Of a DNA stretch of 64,000 nucleotides, positions 1-9,396 are shown piece by piece. The DNA comes from Cerrena zonata. Its lineage: Eukaryota > Basidiomycota > Agaricomycetes > Polyporales > Cerrenaceae. Where the stretch lies: positions 434,001-498,000 of the forward strand of contig JASBNA010000033.1 in assembly GCA_038087015.1 (NCBI GenBank). The letters run 5' to 3'. The notes below the pieces were generated by a model, which searched no databases, had not been told where the DNA came from, and was given only the letters and a program-made list of their open reading frames with translations. The translations under genes and the position numbers were made by a program. Numbering within the stretch: the first letter of the stretch is position 1; each line of letters opens with the position of its first letter.

Positions 1-531
1 GGGAGGAAGTGGACATAAGGCCTTAGGAAAACAACCGTCCGATCTATGAGACAGAGCATGAGAAGTGGTGCGTACAAAAAGTGCTCAGGTGATTGAATTG
101 TAGTTTTTCCAATTGATCTTTAGATGATCCGAGTATCACCTTATCTCTTCGGTGTCTTCAGTCGAGTGAGTCTAGGGTAAGTCTAGAGGATGGTGAACAA
201 CAGTGTAGACAGAGTGTAGGTACGGTGTAGTACAGTCTGGGAGAGAAGGGGAAGAGTAGAGAAGAGAGCAAGAAGAGAGCAGAATCGAATAGTGGATAGC
301 TGGCTCCGTGGTGATACTCCGTTATTTCATCATAGGATAATTTTGTACTTTCAAAGCTTTGTTTGGGTTTGGGTTTTTTTTTTTTTTTTGGAGTTCTTTT
401 GCTGAGAACCTGCTGACTTTCGGCCCTGCTTATATAAATCTCAATTTTCCCTTAAAATTAAATTGGTTGCCATATGGTGGACAATTATTTGTTACAATTA
501 ACAGTAAGTATTATTCGATTACCACTTAGTA
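1..531. other. PFK2 upstream region
   Basis: No gene is seen. The stretch holds the PFK2 promoter, with a T tract near 374-391 and a TATA box close to the gene. Confidence 0.6.
431..438 (+). promoter_or_regulatory. TATA box of PFK2
   Basis: TATATAAA lies about 94 bp before the PFK2 start codon, a usual distance for a strongly expressed yeast gene. Inferred from motif and position only. Confidence 0.5.
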
Positions 532-3396
532 ATGACGGCTGCTATTATTAATGGTACTTCTGCTTTAGAATTGATGGCGGTTGATGAACAACTTAGTCAA
601 AAAGCAGTACAATTCTATTCTCATATACTAGGATTTGATATTCAATATCAAGATTCAAAATTACATATATTATCCTCAAAAGATAGATTAACAGTGATTA
701 AGATATTAATTGATGATAAGGGAACATCATTAAAAGAAATTGATGAAATTAAGAAAAACTTTGTTGAAAAATTAAATATTAACGATTGGAGATCATTAAA
801 TTCCAATACTGTTTTCAAAACAGAAAATTTGAATGATCTTATTCAAACGTTTAATTCGTTCAAATTACCGGTTCAAGTTAATCCAAATGAATTGTATCCA
901 AATGAAATTTACACCATTGATCCTTTGGGTAACGTGATTGGTTTTACCACTCTGGCTAATCCTTTAACGGTTAATCCTCCAGTGTCAAAATATAATCCTT
1001 TTGAACCAGAACCAGTCATTATGTCTTCTACCGTAACAGAGGCTCATCCTAATCATTCAAATAAGTCTCCTTTGGAATTGCAAAATTCAAACCAATCTAA
1101 AAGAAATATCGCCGTGATGACTTCCGGGGGTGATGCCCCCGGTATGAATGCTTGTGTTCGGGCAGTGGTTCGGGCCGCAATCTATAGAGGTTGCAAAGCT
1201 TTTGCAGTTATGGAAGGTTACGAAGGTTTAGTAAGAGGGGGTCCAGAATATATCAAAGAAATGAACTGGCTGGATGTTAGAGGTTATCTTAGTGAAGGTG
1301 GTACTAATATCGGTACTGCTAGATGTATGGATTTTAAACAACGTCAAGGTAGATTAAAAGGTTGTAAGCATCTTATTGATGCCGGAATCGATGCTTTGAT
1401 TGTTTGTGGGGGTGACGGTTCTTTAACTGGTGCTGATTTATTCCGTAAAGAATGGCCTTCTTTAATTCAAGAATTAAAAGATACCGGGGTTATTTCAAAT
1501 GAAAAATATGAAAAGCATAAACACTTAAATATCTGTGGTACTGTGGGCTCAATCGATAATGATATGGCCACCACCGATGCTACCATTGGTGCCTATTCTT
1601 CCTTGGATAGAATTTGTCAAGCAATTGATTATATCGATGCAACCGCAAACTCTCATTCAAGAGCGTTTGTTGTCGAAGTCATGGGTAGACACTGTGGTTG
1701 GTTGGCTTTAATGGCAGGTATCGCTACTAGTGCCGATTATATCTTAATTCCTGAAAAACCTTCGTCTTCAAAAGGTTGGCAAGATCAAATGTGTCAAATT
1801 GTTTCTCAACATAGATCAAAGGGTAAAAGAAAAACAATTGTCATAGTTGCTGAAGGTGCCATCACTAATGAATTAGAACCAATTTCTTCAGATGCTGTTA
1901 AAGACGTCTTGGTTGATAGATTGGGTTTGGATACTAGAGTTACCACCTTAGGTCATGTCCAAAGAGGTGGTACCGCGGTTTCTTATGATCGTATCTTAGC
2001 TACCGTTCAAGGGGTCGAAGCAGTTAAAGCTGTTTTGGATTCTACTCCTGATACTCCTTCTCCCTTAATTGGTATTGAAGAAAATAAAATCGTTCGTAAA
2101 TCATTGGTTGAAGCCGTTGAAATTACTAAATCTGTCGCTACCGCTATTGAAAATAAAGATTTCGATAAAGCCATGAGCTTAAGAGATTCTGAATTTACTG
2201 AACATTTAAGTAATTTCATGGCTATGAATTCTGCTAACCATAATGAACCAACCTTACCTGCTAATAAAAGAAAATCTATTGCTATAATAAATATTGGGGC
2301 TCCTGCTGGTGGTATGAATAGTGCTGTGTATGCCATGGCTACTTATTGTATGTCTAGAGGTCATACTCCTTATGCAATCCATAATGGTTTTGCCGGTTTA
2401 TCAAGACACGAATCGGTTAGACTGATTGATTGGTTACAAATTGAAGGTTGGAACTCTATTGGTGGTTCTGAAATAGGTACTAATAGATCAACTCCAAAGG
2501 AAACTGATATCGGTATGATTGCTTACTACTTTGAAAAATACCAATTCGATGGTTTAATAATCGTTGGTGGTTTTGAAGCCTTTGTCTCTTTAGAACAATT
2601 AGAAAGTGCTAGAGCTATGTATCCTGCTTTCAGAATTCCAATGGTATTAATTCCTGCTACTATTTCTAATAATGTTCCTGGTACAGAATATTCTCTTGGT
2701 TCCGATACTTGTCTTAATTCTTTAATGCAATATTGTGATGTTGTCAAACAATCTGCTTCTGCTACAAGAGATCGTACTTTCGTCATTGATGTTCAAGGTG
2801 GTAATTCCGGTTATATCGCTACTTTTGCGGCTTTGGCTTGTGGTGCTCAAGCTTCTTATGTTCCTGAAGAAGGTATTCCTTTAGATCAATTGGAAGCAGA
2901 TATTAATTCCTTAAAAGAAGCTTTCGCTGTTGAAAAAGGTTTATCAAAATCTGGTAAATTGGTTTTGAAAAGTACCAATGCTTCAAAAGTTTTAACTACT
3001 CAAGTCATTGCTGATATAATCAAACAAGAAGCTAATGGACAATTTGATGCTAAAACCGCTATTCCTGGTCATGTTCAACAAGGTGGTTTACCTTCCCCAA
3101 TCGATAGAACTAGAGCAGCCAGATTTTCAATTAAAGCAGTCCAATATATTGAAGAACAATTCGATTCCATCGCTCCTTATAAATATGTCATTGATTTCCC
3201 AAGTGATGATAAGAAAGTTGCCTCTACTGCTGCTGTTTTGGGTGTTAAATCTTCCCATTTGAAATTCACTTCAATTAGACAATTGTATGATTTCGAAACT
3301 GAATTGGGTAGAAGAATGCCAAAGAAGATTTCTTGGAATAAGACTAGAGATGTTGCTGACCAATTGGTTGGTAGAACTCGTATTTTCAAAAGTTAG
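532..3396 (+). CDS. PFK2: 6-phosphofructokinase beta subunit
   Basis: ATP-dependent phosphofructokinase, the committed step of glycolysis (fructose 6-phosphate to fructose 1,6-bisphosphate), a cytosolic alpha4beta4 octamer with Pfk1. The 954-residue product has the fungal layout: a glyoxalase-like N-terminal domain (about 1-150), a first PFK domain starting near residue 192 with MTSGGDAPGMN, and a second starting near 581 with INIGAPAGGMN. GTVGSIDNDM and GHVQRGGT are visible. The N-terminus (VNGTS-like INGTS, DPLGNV) fits the beta rather than the alpha subunit, as does the length (S. cerevisiae Pfk2 is about 959). Starts at the only sensible ATG. One in-frame CTG at 2422 sits where S. cerevisiae Pfk2 has Ser (ESVRS), supporting CTG=Ser decoding. 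Codon use is strongly biased, as expected for a glycolytic gene. Confidence 0.97.
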   Translation: MTAAIINGTSALELMAVDEQLSQKAVQFYSHILGFDIQYQDSKLHILSSKDRLTVIKILIDDKGTSLKEIDEIKKNFVEKLNINDWRSLNSNTVFKTENLNDLIQTFNSFKLPVQVNPNELYPNEIYTIDPLGNVIGFTTLANPLTVNPPVSKYNPFEPEPVIMSSTVTEAHPNHSNKSPLELQNSNQSKRNIAVMTSGGDAPGMNACVRAVVRAAIYRGCKAFAVMEGYEGLVRGGPEYIKEMNWLDVRGYLSEGGTNIGTARCMDFKQRQGRLKGCKHLIDAGIDALIVCGGDGSLTGADLFRKEWPSLIQELKDTGVISNEKYEKHKHLNICGTVGSIDNDMATTDATIGAYSSLDRICQAIDYIDATANSHSRAFVVEVMGRHCGWLALMAGIATSADYILIPEKPSSSKGWQDQMCQIVSQHRSKGKRKTIVIVAEGAITNELEPISSDAVKDVLVDRLGLDTRVTTLGHVQRGGTAVSYDRILATVQGVEAVKAVLDSTPDTPSPLIGIEENKIVRKSLVEAVEITKSVATAIENKDFDKAMSLRDSEFTEHLSNFMAMNSANHNEPTLPANKRKSIAIINIGAPAGGMNSAVYAMATYCMSRGHTPYAIHNGFAGLSRHESVRLIDWLQIEGWNSIGGSEIGTNRSTPKETDIGMIAYYFEKYQFDGLIIVGGFEAFVSLEQLESARAMYPAFRIPMVLIPATISNNVPGTEYSLGSDTCLNSLMQYCDVVKQSASATRDRTFVIDVQGGNSGYIATFAALACGAQASYVPEEGIPLDQLEADINSLKEAFAVEKGLSKSGKLVLKSTNASKVLTTQVIADIIKQEANGQFDAKTAIPGHVQQGGLPSPIDRTRAARFSIKAVQYIEEQFDSIAPYKYVIDFPSDDKKVASTAAVLGVKSSHLKFTSIRQLYDFETELGRRMPKKISWNKTRDVADQLVGRTRIFKS

Positions 3397-3795
3397 CTTG
3401 TAAAACTCATTTACACTCATTAACGTCTTAACGTATATCCCGTATTTTTTTCTTCCTGTCTGTTTTTCCTCAATTTATCAATTAAAATTTTTATATATTT
3501 TTCTTTTTCTTCTCTTCTCTTATGTTCCCAGTTCTGGGTAGTTTGATTTCCGTTTCATATTTCATATATATATACATTGTCATAAAATTTTATTTATTCA
3601 GTATCTGATGCCAATCGTAGTCTATTTTCGCATTAATTTGATGAAATGACTGCAAAAATTAACAAAAATTTTAAAAAGCCGCAAAAAAAAAATACAATTT
3701 TTTACAAACATCAATTTTTGCAATAATTGCACATTTTGCTATAAAGTTATTCCGTAAGATTCCTTAAGTGCTCAAAGTTATTTTATTTCTACTTG
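3397..3795. other. PFK2 terminator / permease promoter
   Basis: AT-rich spacer between two genes on the same strand. It holds T-rich and TATATATATA runs near 3560 and an A tract near 3683. Nothing else is recognised. Confidence 0.5.
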
Positions 3796-5798
3796 ATGTT
3801 TAAAACTACCTTGGAAGACAAACCACGGTCGTTTTCCTATGACTTTCCCAGGGCGTCTTTACAAATGCAGGTAGATAATACTGCTGATACGCAAAGCTTG
3901 AATGATGTAAGCAGATCCACTGTACTTCGTCGTTCAACTGAATTAGAATTTATAGCTCCTTCGAGCATCTCAGATACCACATTCGTTGAAAAAACCGAGA
4001 TGGTTCAAAATAGTAGTGACGAAGAGCCAAGTGGTAGGAGAAAGAACCCTTTTGTTAAAGTCATTCATTCATTTAAGAGAAGTAAAGACGTTGATCCAGA
4101 AACTGGTGACGTTCAACTAAATCAAAAATTAGATGGGTTTACGTTGCAAATGATATGTGTGGGTGGTTCTATCGGTACGTTACTTTTCGCCTCTTCATTT
4201 TCCATTTCTTTATAGCTAACATCTCAAGGTACTGGGTTATTTATTGGTCAAGGAGCTGTGTTAAAGTCTGGCCCTATTATCTTGATCTTATCAAATCTTA
4301 TAGTGTCTAGCTTTATTTACTGTATGTGTCAATCCATAGCTGAATTATCCATAAACTGGCCCTCTAATTCTCCACGCTCAATCATAAATTTTTGTACAAA
4401 ACTTATTGGTAAAAAATTTAGTTTAGTGGTGTCTACTAATTATGCAATTCAGTGGTCTTTGCTTCTCCCACTTGAGTTAGTAGCAGCTACAATAGTATTT
4501 GAGTTTTGGCCGGTATTAAGTCAGAATATCCCCAAGTCAGCTTTGATTACAATTTTCTATTTTGTAATCGCCTTCATGAACCTATTAGACGTTAAGTTCT
4601 ATGGGATTGCAGAAAACGTTTTTTCAATAATCAAGTTATCTGCAATCATTTTGTTTTTCATTATAGGCCTTTTAATTAATTTCGGTGTTTTGGGTGATTC
4701 GAGAGAGACTATCGGCTTCAAAAATTGGAGAGATCCAGGAATGATTGCGCCAAACGGATTTAAGTTCCTTATTCCTGCCCTTATTACTTCAGTCTTCTCG
4801 CTTGCTGGAAGTGAACTAGTACGTATAATGTTTTCAATCAAAACCGCAAGGGTGGTTTATTAACCTTGTTTTAGATCGGTATCAGTTCTGGTGAAAGCAA
4901 AGATATAAAGAATGTTTCTAAAGCAACAAAACAAGTGTTCTGGAGAATATGTATTTTCTATTTTTGCAGCCTATTGCTTATTAGTATTTTAGTCCCATAT
5001 AATGATCCTATGCTACTTGGTGGAGGCTCTGACGTTAATAGTTCTCCGTTTGTTCTAGCCTTGGGGTCTGCAAATACCGATTTGTTTGCCCATTCAATGA
5101 ACATAGTTATTCTTGTATCAATTCTTTCAGTCGGGAACAGTGCCATATATGCTTCCTCCAGGACCATGCTTTCATTAGCTCAAAATGGCCAAGTACCCTC
5201 CTTCATAAACTATGTTGATAAGAAAAAAAGACCTTTGATAGCAAACTTGATTTCTTTAAGCTTTGGGGTATTGGCATATATTAGTTTATTATCTAAGAAT
5301 ACAGAATCGTTGTTCACTTGGTTGGTTTCTATCTCAGGTAACTCAATTTTATTTACATTCGGAAGTATTTGTTTCTGTCATATAAGGTTTAGAAAATGGC
5401 TTCAGATAAACCAAGTTTCTTACAAAGATGAATTTTACTTTACTTCGCCAGTTGGGGTTTACGGAGCATGGTATGGTTTTTTATTCAGTATATTAGTGAT
5501 TATAGCTCAATTCTATGATGCTATATTTCCAGCAAACCTGAATGTTAGTGTCGGCTCATTTCTAAAGAAAACTTTAGGTATAATCATAATTTTAACTTTG
5601 CTAGCCGTAACTAGTCTCCACCAATATTTAAAATATGGAGATCGTTCAATTCTAGTTGAGTTATCACAAGTAAACATAAACGAAGGTGTTTTCAGAAATT
5701 CATACACGAGAGAGCTTAACAGAAGTGAGGTCAAACGATTCAAAGAAGCTGAAAAGACTAAGCCGGTTTACAAAAAAATAACAAGTTTTTGGTGTTGA
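3796..5798 (+). CDS. amino acid permease (YAT family), three exons
   Basis: Predicted plasma-membrane amino acid/H+ symporter of the fungal AAP (YAT/APC) family. Read without splicing it looks like three broken ORFs, but joining 3796-4174, 4229-4818 and 4875-5798 gives one 630-residue frame. Junction 1 restores GGSIGTGLFIGQGA and junction 2 restores SLAGSELIGISSGES followed by KQVFWRI, both hallmark AAP segments. The first ~110 residues are hydrophilic and cytosolic, followed by the usual 12 membrane spans, and the protein ends in FWC, the classic C-terminus of this family. The ATG at 3796 is chosen; the TTG just before it is not a start. Intact family landmarks at both ends argue that the gene is functional. 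Substrate is not predictable from sequence, so no specific permease name is given. Confidence 0.88.
4175..4228 (+). other. intron 1 of amino acid permease (54 nt)
   Basis: Donor GTACGT and branch GCTAAC (4215-4220). The acceptor is AAG, which is uncommon but is the first AG after the branch. Phase 1. The intron contains an in-frame TAG (4213-4215), so retention would truncate the protein at about 140 residues. Confidence 0.78.
4819..4874 (+). other. intron 2 of amino acid permease (56 nt)
   Basis: Donor GTACGT, branch TATTAAC just before 4864, acceptor TTTTAG. Its length is not a multiple of three, and removal rejoins SEL to IGISSGES in the conserved AAP frame. Confidence 0.87.
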
Positions 5799-6146
5799 GT
5801 TATTCCAATAGCCTTTAGCCTTTAGATAGTTTTGATAGAAAATTTTAACAAGTTTTAAGTTTACTTGGCTACAAAAGTGCAAACATGTAGAATAAGACAA
5901 CGAAACAGTTGGCAACTTTTTGACAGCCATCTAGTATCTTATTACGGGTTCAAACATTCGTTTTAGTTAATTGTTTTGATCTCACCTCGTCTAGCATCGA
6001 AAATTGCAGTATAGGTGCGATTTAGGAAGTAGATCAAAAAAACACACAATACAAAATCAAAAGATATATAAAAGTACTTGGAATCGCGTAGTTGATCTCT
6101 TCAGCTAACATTTCTAAAACTATTTGAATAGACGCTCGAGAGAGAA
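5799..6146. other. spacer before the TBCC-like gene
   Basis: AT-rich promoter region with a TATATAAAA element near 6065, about 80 bp before the next ATG. No gene or repeat is seen. Confidence 0.5.
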
Positions 6147-7802
6147 ATGGTTACGCCTCAAGAATTGCTATCATCTATTAACAACAGGAGCATAGGTATG
6201 TTCGAAAAAGTATCGAGTATTCTCTTTTGGAAAGAATAGCTAACAACGTTTAGAGATCAAGAATGACATTGTCAGTTGTGATGATCCAGGAATGTCTAGA
6301 TCAACTCAAGTCCAGTGTGATTAAGATTGATGCTGAGGTTCAAAATGAAATTGAAAATATCCCAACTTATGAAAGGAAAAGGATGTTTGAAACCATACAA
6401 TCATTAATGAGATATATTGATATTAGACATAATTTGATTGATTCGAGTACTTTTGAATTTAGTGGCCATCCAATTTTCCAAATGGAGAGGTTGATCATCT
6501 GTACTTACCACCGGTAAAACCTCCAAAAAAGCACAAGCCAATTGAAGTGTCCGGGGAAGAAATGAAGGATGATAAAAAAGATTCTGGAGTTGAAGAATCT
6601 GAAAAAATCGAAAACCCCCCAAAATTGTTTCTGCCAAAATTAAGAACTAAACAAAGCTTTGACTCTAGTAAGAATGTGCTTCGTGCACCTATCCCTAAAA
6701 GAGACCCACTTGTCCGTGCACCATCACCTAGAAGAGATCCAGTCAGAGTTCCTACTCCTAAGAGAGAATCAACATTGAGAGCTCCCACTCCAAACAAAGA
6801 TCCAATCTTGAGGGCGCCAACTCCAAAGCGAGATCCAGTTTTCAGAGCACCGACTCCCAAAAGAGAGAAGGCTCCCAGAGCACCAACTCCAAAGAGGGAT
6901 CCAATTCTCAGACCTCCATCAGCCCAGAAGGACCCGATTCCAAGAGTGCCTACTCCTAAACGTGAAACTGCTAGGAAAACACCTACCCCCAAAATCGAAA
7001 GTCAACCAAAGGTCAGATCTGCTTCTACTACAAGGGCAACAAGTAATCTGGTGAATGGTAAGCAACCAACAAGAGTCTCATCTGCACCTGTGGCCGCAAA
7101 AGAAGAAACGAAGGCAACTACGAAATCAAGATCCAGTTCTGCTTCATCAACTGAACTGAAACTACATCCTGAAGTAAAGAAGAATACGGAAGAAAACCTC
7201 CCGTCGTGAATGAAGAAGAGAAGGCTAAAGATGTCACAGACAACAATGAAACCAAAGAAATGCCTAAGGAAGAGCCCGTTACAGATAACCATGATGACCA
7301 GAAACCTGAAGAAAAAGATCTTAAAGTTGAAACTGAAGTGGTGGAGAAGGGATGATCTTGCAGGAGATGGTGACAAGAAAGTGGATGATTCTGAAGTTAC
7401 TGATAAAGACTCCAAGCAGATGACCGAAAAACCATCCCCTAAAGTCGACGACAAATCTCCAGCTGAATCTAGTCCAGTAAATGATAAAGCGTCATCTGAA
7501 GCTAGTCCAAAGAACAATGAATCACTACCTGTTGTCCCAAAGGAAGAAACGCAACCTAAAAGTAACTCAAGTGATGATAAGCCACAAACTAAATCTATTG
7601 AAGAAGACGGTAATATACAAGAAGGATTTTCTAATGAAGAAAATTAATCAAGAATTCAAATGAATTTGAAAGTATTCACGGAAAAATAAAATCACCAAGT
7701 TCAAAACCACCAAGCTCAGTTACATCACCACTTTCTAGTTTAACGTCACCTAAGCAAAGGGTTCAGTCTAAATTGCAGTCCAAGTTAATGACATTTGAAC
7801 AA

Positions 7803-7834
<32 letters not shown>

Positions 7835-8825
7835 AATGTCACCAAAACCAATTAGAATACCTCTGTCATCTGTACAACTGATGGTTCAAAAACTCAGTGC
7901 TAATTTCGATCAAGGTAAAGAACACGAAGAAACTAGCGATAAAAGAATGAAATTGGCTGCAGGGGTTAGAATGAATAAAGTCAAAGGTCGTGAAGAAACA
8001 CCTTTGCATACAGAAACTTACGATAAGATTACCACTGATCTAGAAGAATCCAAGAGCTCAAATGAAGAACTGGATATGAGTCCAGAAAACGTGAATGTCA
8101 AATCATTGGATCTTACCGAAAATAAATCGAACAAAGAGATTAAAGAAGAAGATCACATTGAAGATTGTGTTACTAATGAAGAAAGTAATGCAGAGCCGGG
8201 TAAAACTGAAGAAGAACAAACGAAAGATACGAGTTCGAAAGATAACAGTATCAGTACCAGCAACAATAAGAACATAAATTTATTGTTTGAATCACTAACC
8301 AACACTAAACTTACATTAGAAGAATCTAAATCTAAAGATCAACATGTATTATTTTCTAATTTAAAGAAAGCAATAGTATGTCATCCTGATGATTTCAATC
8401 CATATTCTGCACATATCAAAGGAGGGGAGGACTCAGTGATCGCAATTAATTCTGAGGGTCCCATCTTTATTCATGATTTAAATCACTGCGTTCTATTGTT
8501 GAAGTGCCATCAATTACGTCTTCATAACATACATAACTGTTTGATTCTTGTGGAGGTTGGCAATGATCGTGTTGTTATTGAAAATAGCGATGGTCTAAGG
8601 ATTGGATCTTACCCAACCAGTAAAAAGAAAGGGTTCCAACTGGCAAGGGACAAAATTGAAGTTGATGATTTCAACTGGCCTACAAAATTGGAAAAAAACA
8701 ATAACTTTGACTACTTGAGTAAAACTAAGTTTGAAAAATTTAAAGTTATCAAGTTTAAAGATTGGATCCAAAAAATAGAAGACGGTGAATTGAATGACGA
8801 GCTCGACAAGTTCTTTTCTTTTTAG
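6147..8825 (+). CDS. tubulin-cofactor-C-like (TBCC domain) gene, multiply frameshifted
   Basis: The C-terminal part (frame of 7800-8825) has a TBCC/C-CAP beta-helix signature, with HQLRLHNIHN, then VVIENSDGLRIG. TBCC is the tubulin-folding cofactor C (S. cerevisiae Cin2), a GTPase activator in tubulin assembly. The N-terminus (6147-6480) is a charged helical segment compatible with the TBCC N-domain. Between them lie a Pro/Lys/Arg repeat (PTPKRDP-like units), an acidic Glu/Lys/Ser region and 12 glutamines. Protein-like frames change near 6262-6330, 6480, 7190, 7350 and 7640. Most changes fit a one-base gain or loss, several in homopolymers (AAAA near 7193, GGG near 7353, AAAA near 7640). The total of about 890 codons is far longer than a usual cofactor C. 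It could be a decaying gene, a poorly read region, or two neighbouring genes. Confidence 0.55.
6196..6253 (+). other. intron near the 5' end of the TBCC-like gene (58 nt)
   Basis: Canonical donor GTATGT, branch GCTAAC (6239-6244) and acceptor TTTAG follow a 49-nt first exon starting with ATG at 6147. The exon-2 phase does not match the downstream coding frame without a further one-base shift, so the gene model here is uncertain. Confidence 0.6.
6679..6995 (+). repeat. coding repeat of PTPKRDP-type units
   Basis: About nine degenerate units of 10-12 codons, each built on (R/A)(A/V)P(T/S)P(K/R)(R)(D/E), lie in tandem in one frame. The peptide would be basic, Pro-rich and disordered. Third-position differences between copies show it is not a very recent expansion. 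Confidence 0.75.
7800..7835 (+). repeat. polyglutamine tract (12 codons)
   Basis: Twelve mixed CAA/CAG codons within the TBCC-like gene. The mixture of codons indicates selection or age rather than a fresh triplet slip. Confidence 0.85.
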
Positions 8826-9058
8826 ATCATACAATCCCACCGAGTGCATAACAAGTATTCGATAACCAATGTAATAAGCAATACATAATACAATAAATAC
8901 ATAACCAATACAATAAGTAATACACGATTCGTACAATACTACTCTAAAACTTTATCCAGAAGTAACTGATTTTTCTTTTCCGCACGGTATTTGGTGGATC
9001 ATCCATTTTGGGAGGAGCCGCACTTGTCTGCAAAAAAAAATTAAAGGTTGAAGCAGAA

Positions 9059-9083
9059 AACCGCAATTTACCGTATATTACCG
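9059..9083 (+). promoter_or_regulatory. Aro80-type zinc-cluster site (three phased CCG triplets)
   Basis: AACCGCAATTTACCG matches 13 of 15 positions of the Aro80 consensus WRCCGWSATTTRCCG known from S. cerevisiae aromatic-catabolism promoters. A third CCG follows, so CCG occurs at 9061, 9071 and 9081, exactly 10 bp apart. It lies about 315 bp upstream of ARO10, a known Aro80 target. Confidence 0.75.
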
Positions 9084-9325
9084 TTAAAGCTTTCAAATTC
9101 GCCTCGTTGGAAGGCTATTTTTGCAATTAGGGAACATGCTACAGTCCTTGGACATCGGGAAGGGTGTCCGTCAGGGAGACGGCAGCACTGGCAGTTGCTT
9201 TGAATTTAGAAGTTGTAATGTGCAAGATTTGCAGAGGAACCTCAGTGCTTTTAAGAGGTGAGGCTCAACGGTAAGCTACGGCAAGTATGTGAATACTGTA
9301 ACACAAGGGCTTTTCCAGAAAATGG

Positions 9326-9333
9326 TATATAAG
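9326..9333 (+). promoter_or_regulatory. TATA box of ARO10
   Basis: TATATAAG lies 64 bp before the ARO10 start, consistent with an inducible promoter. Confidence 0.55.
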
Positions 9334-9396
9334 AGGATGATATGTCAAGGAAGGTACCATTTCTAGGAGTCAGTAAGAAAATAACTTAACGATAAC

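Larger units (their letters stand above)
8826..9396. other. ARO10 promoter region
   Basis: Holds an imperfect AATA-rich tandem repeat near 8870-8930 (ACCAATACAATAAGCAATAC type), the Aro80-type site and a TATA box. No gene is seen. Confidence 0.55.

Noticed and set aside
3793..5798. Permease as a pseudogene with two nonsense mutations
   Set aside because: Both breaks coincide with donor, branch and acceptor sequences, and splicing restores conserved motifs.
6147..8825. Programmed frameshifting across the TBCC-like gene
   Set aside because: The gene would need several shifts in both directions, which no known recoding system provides.
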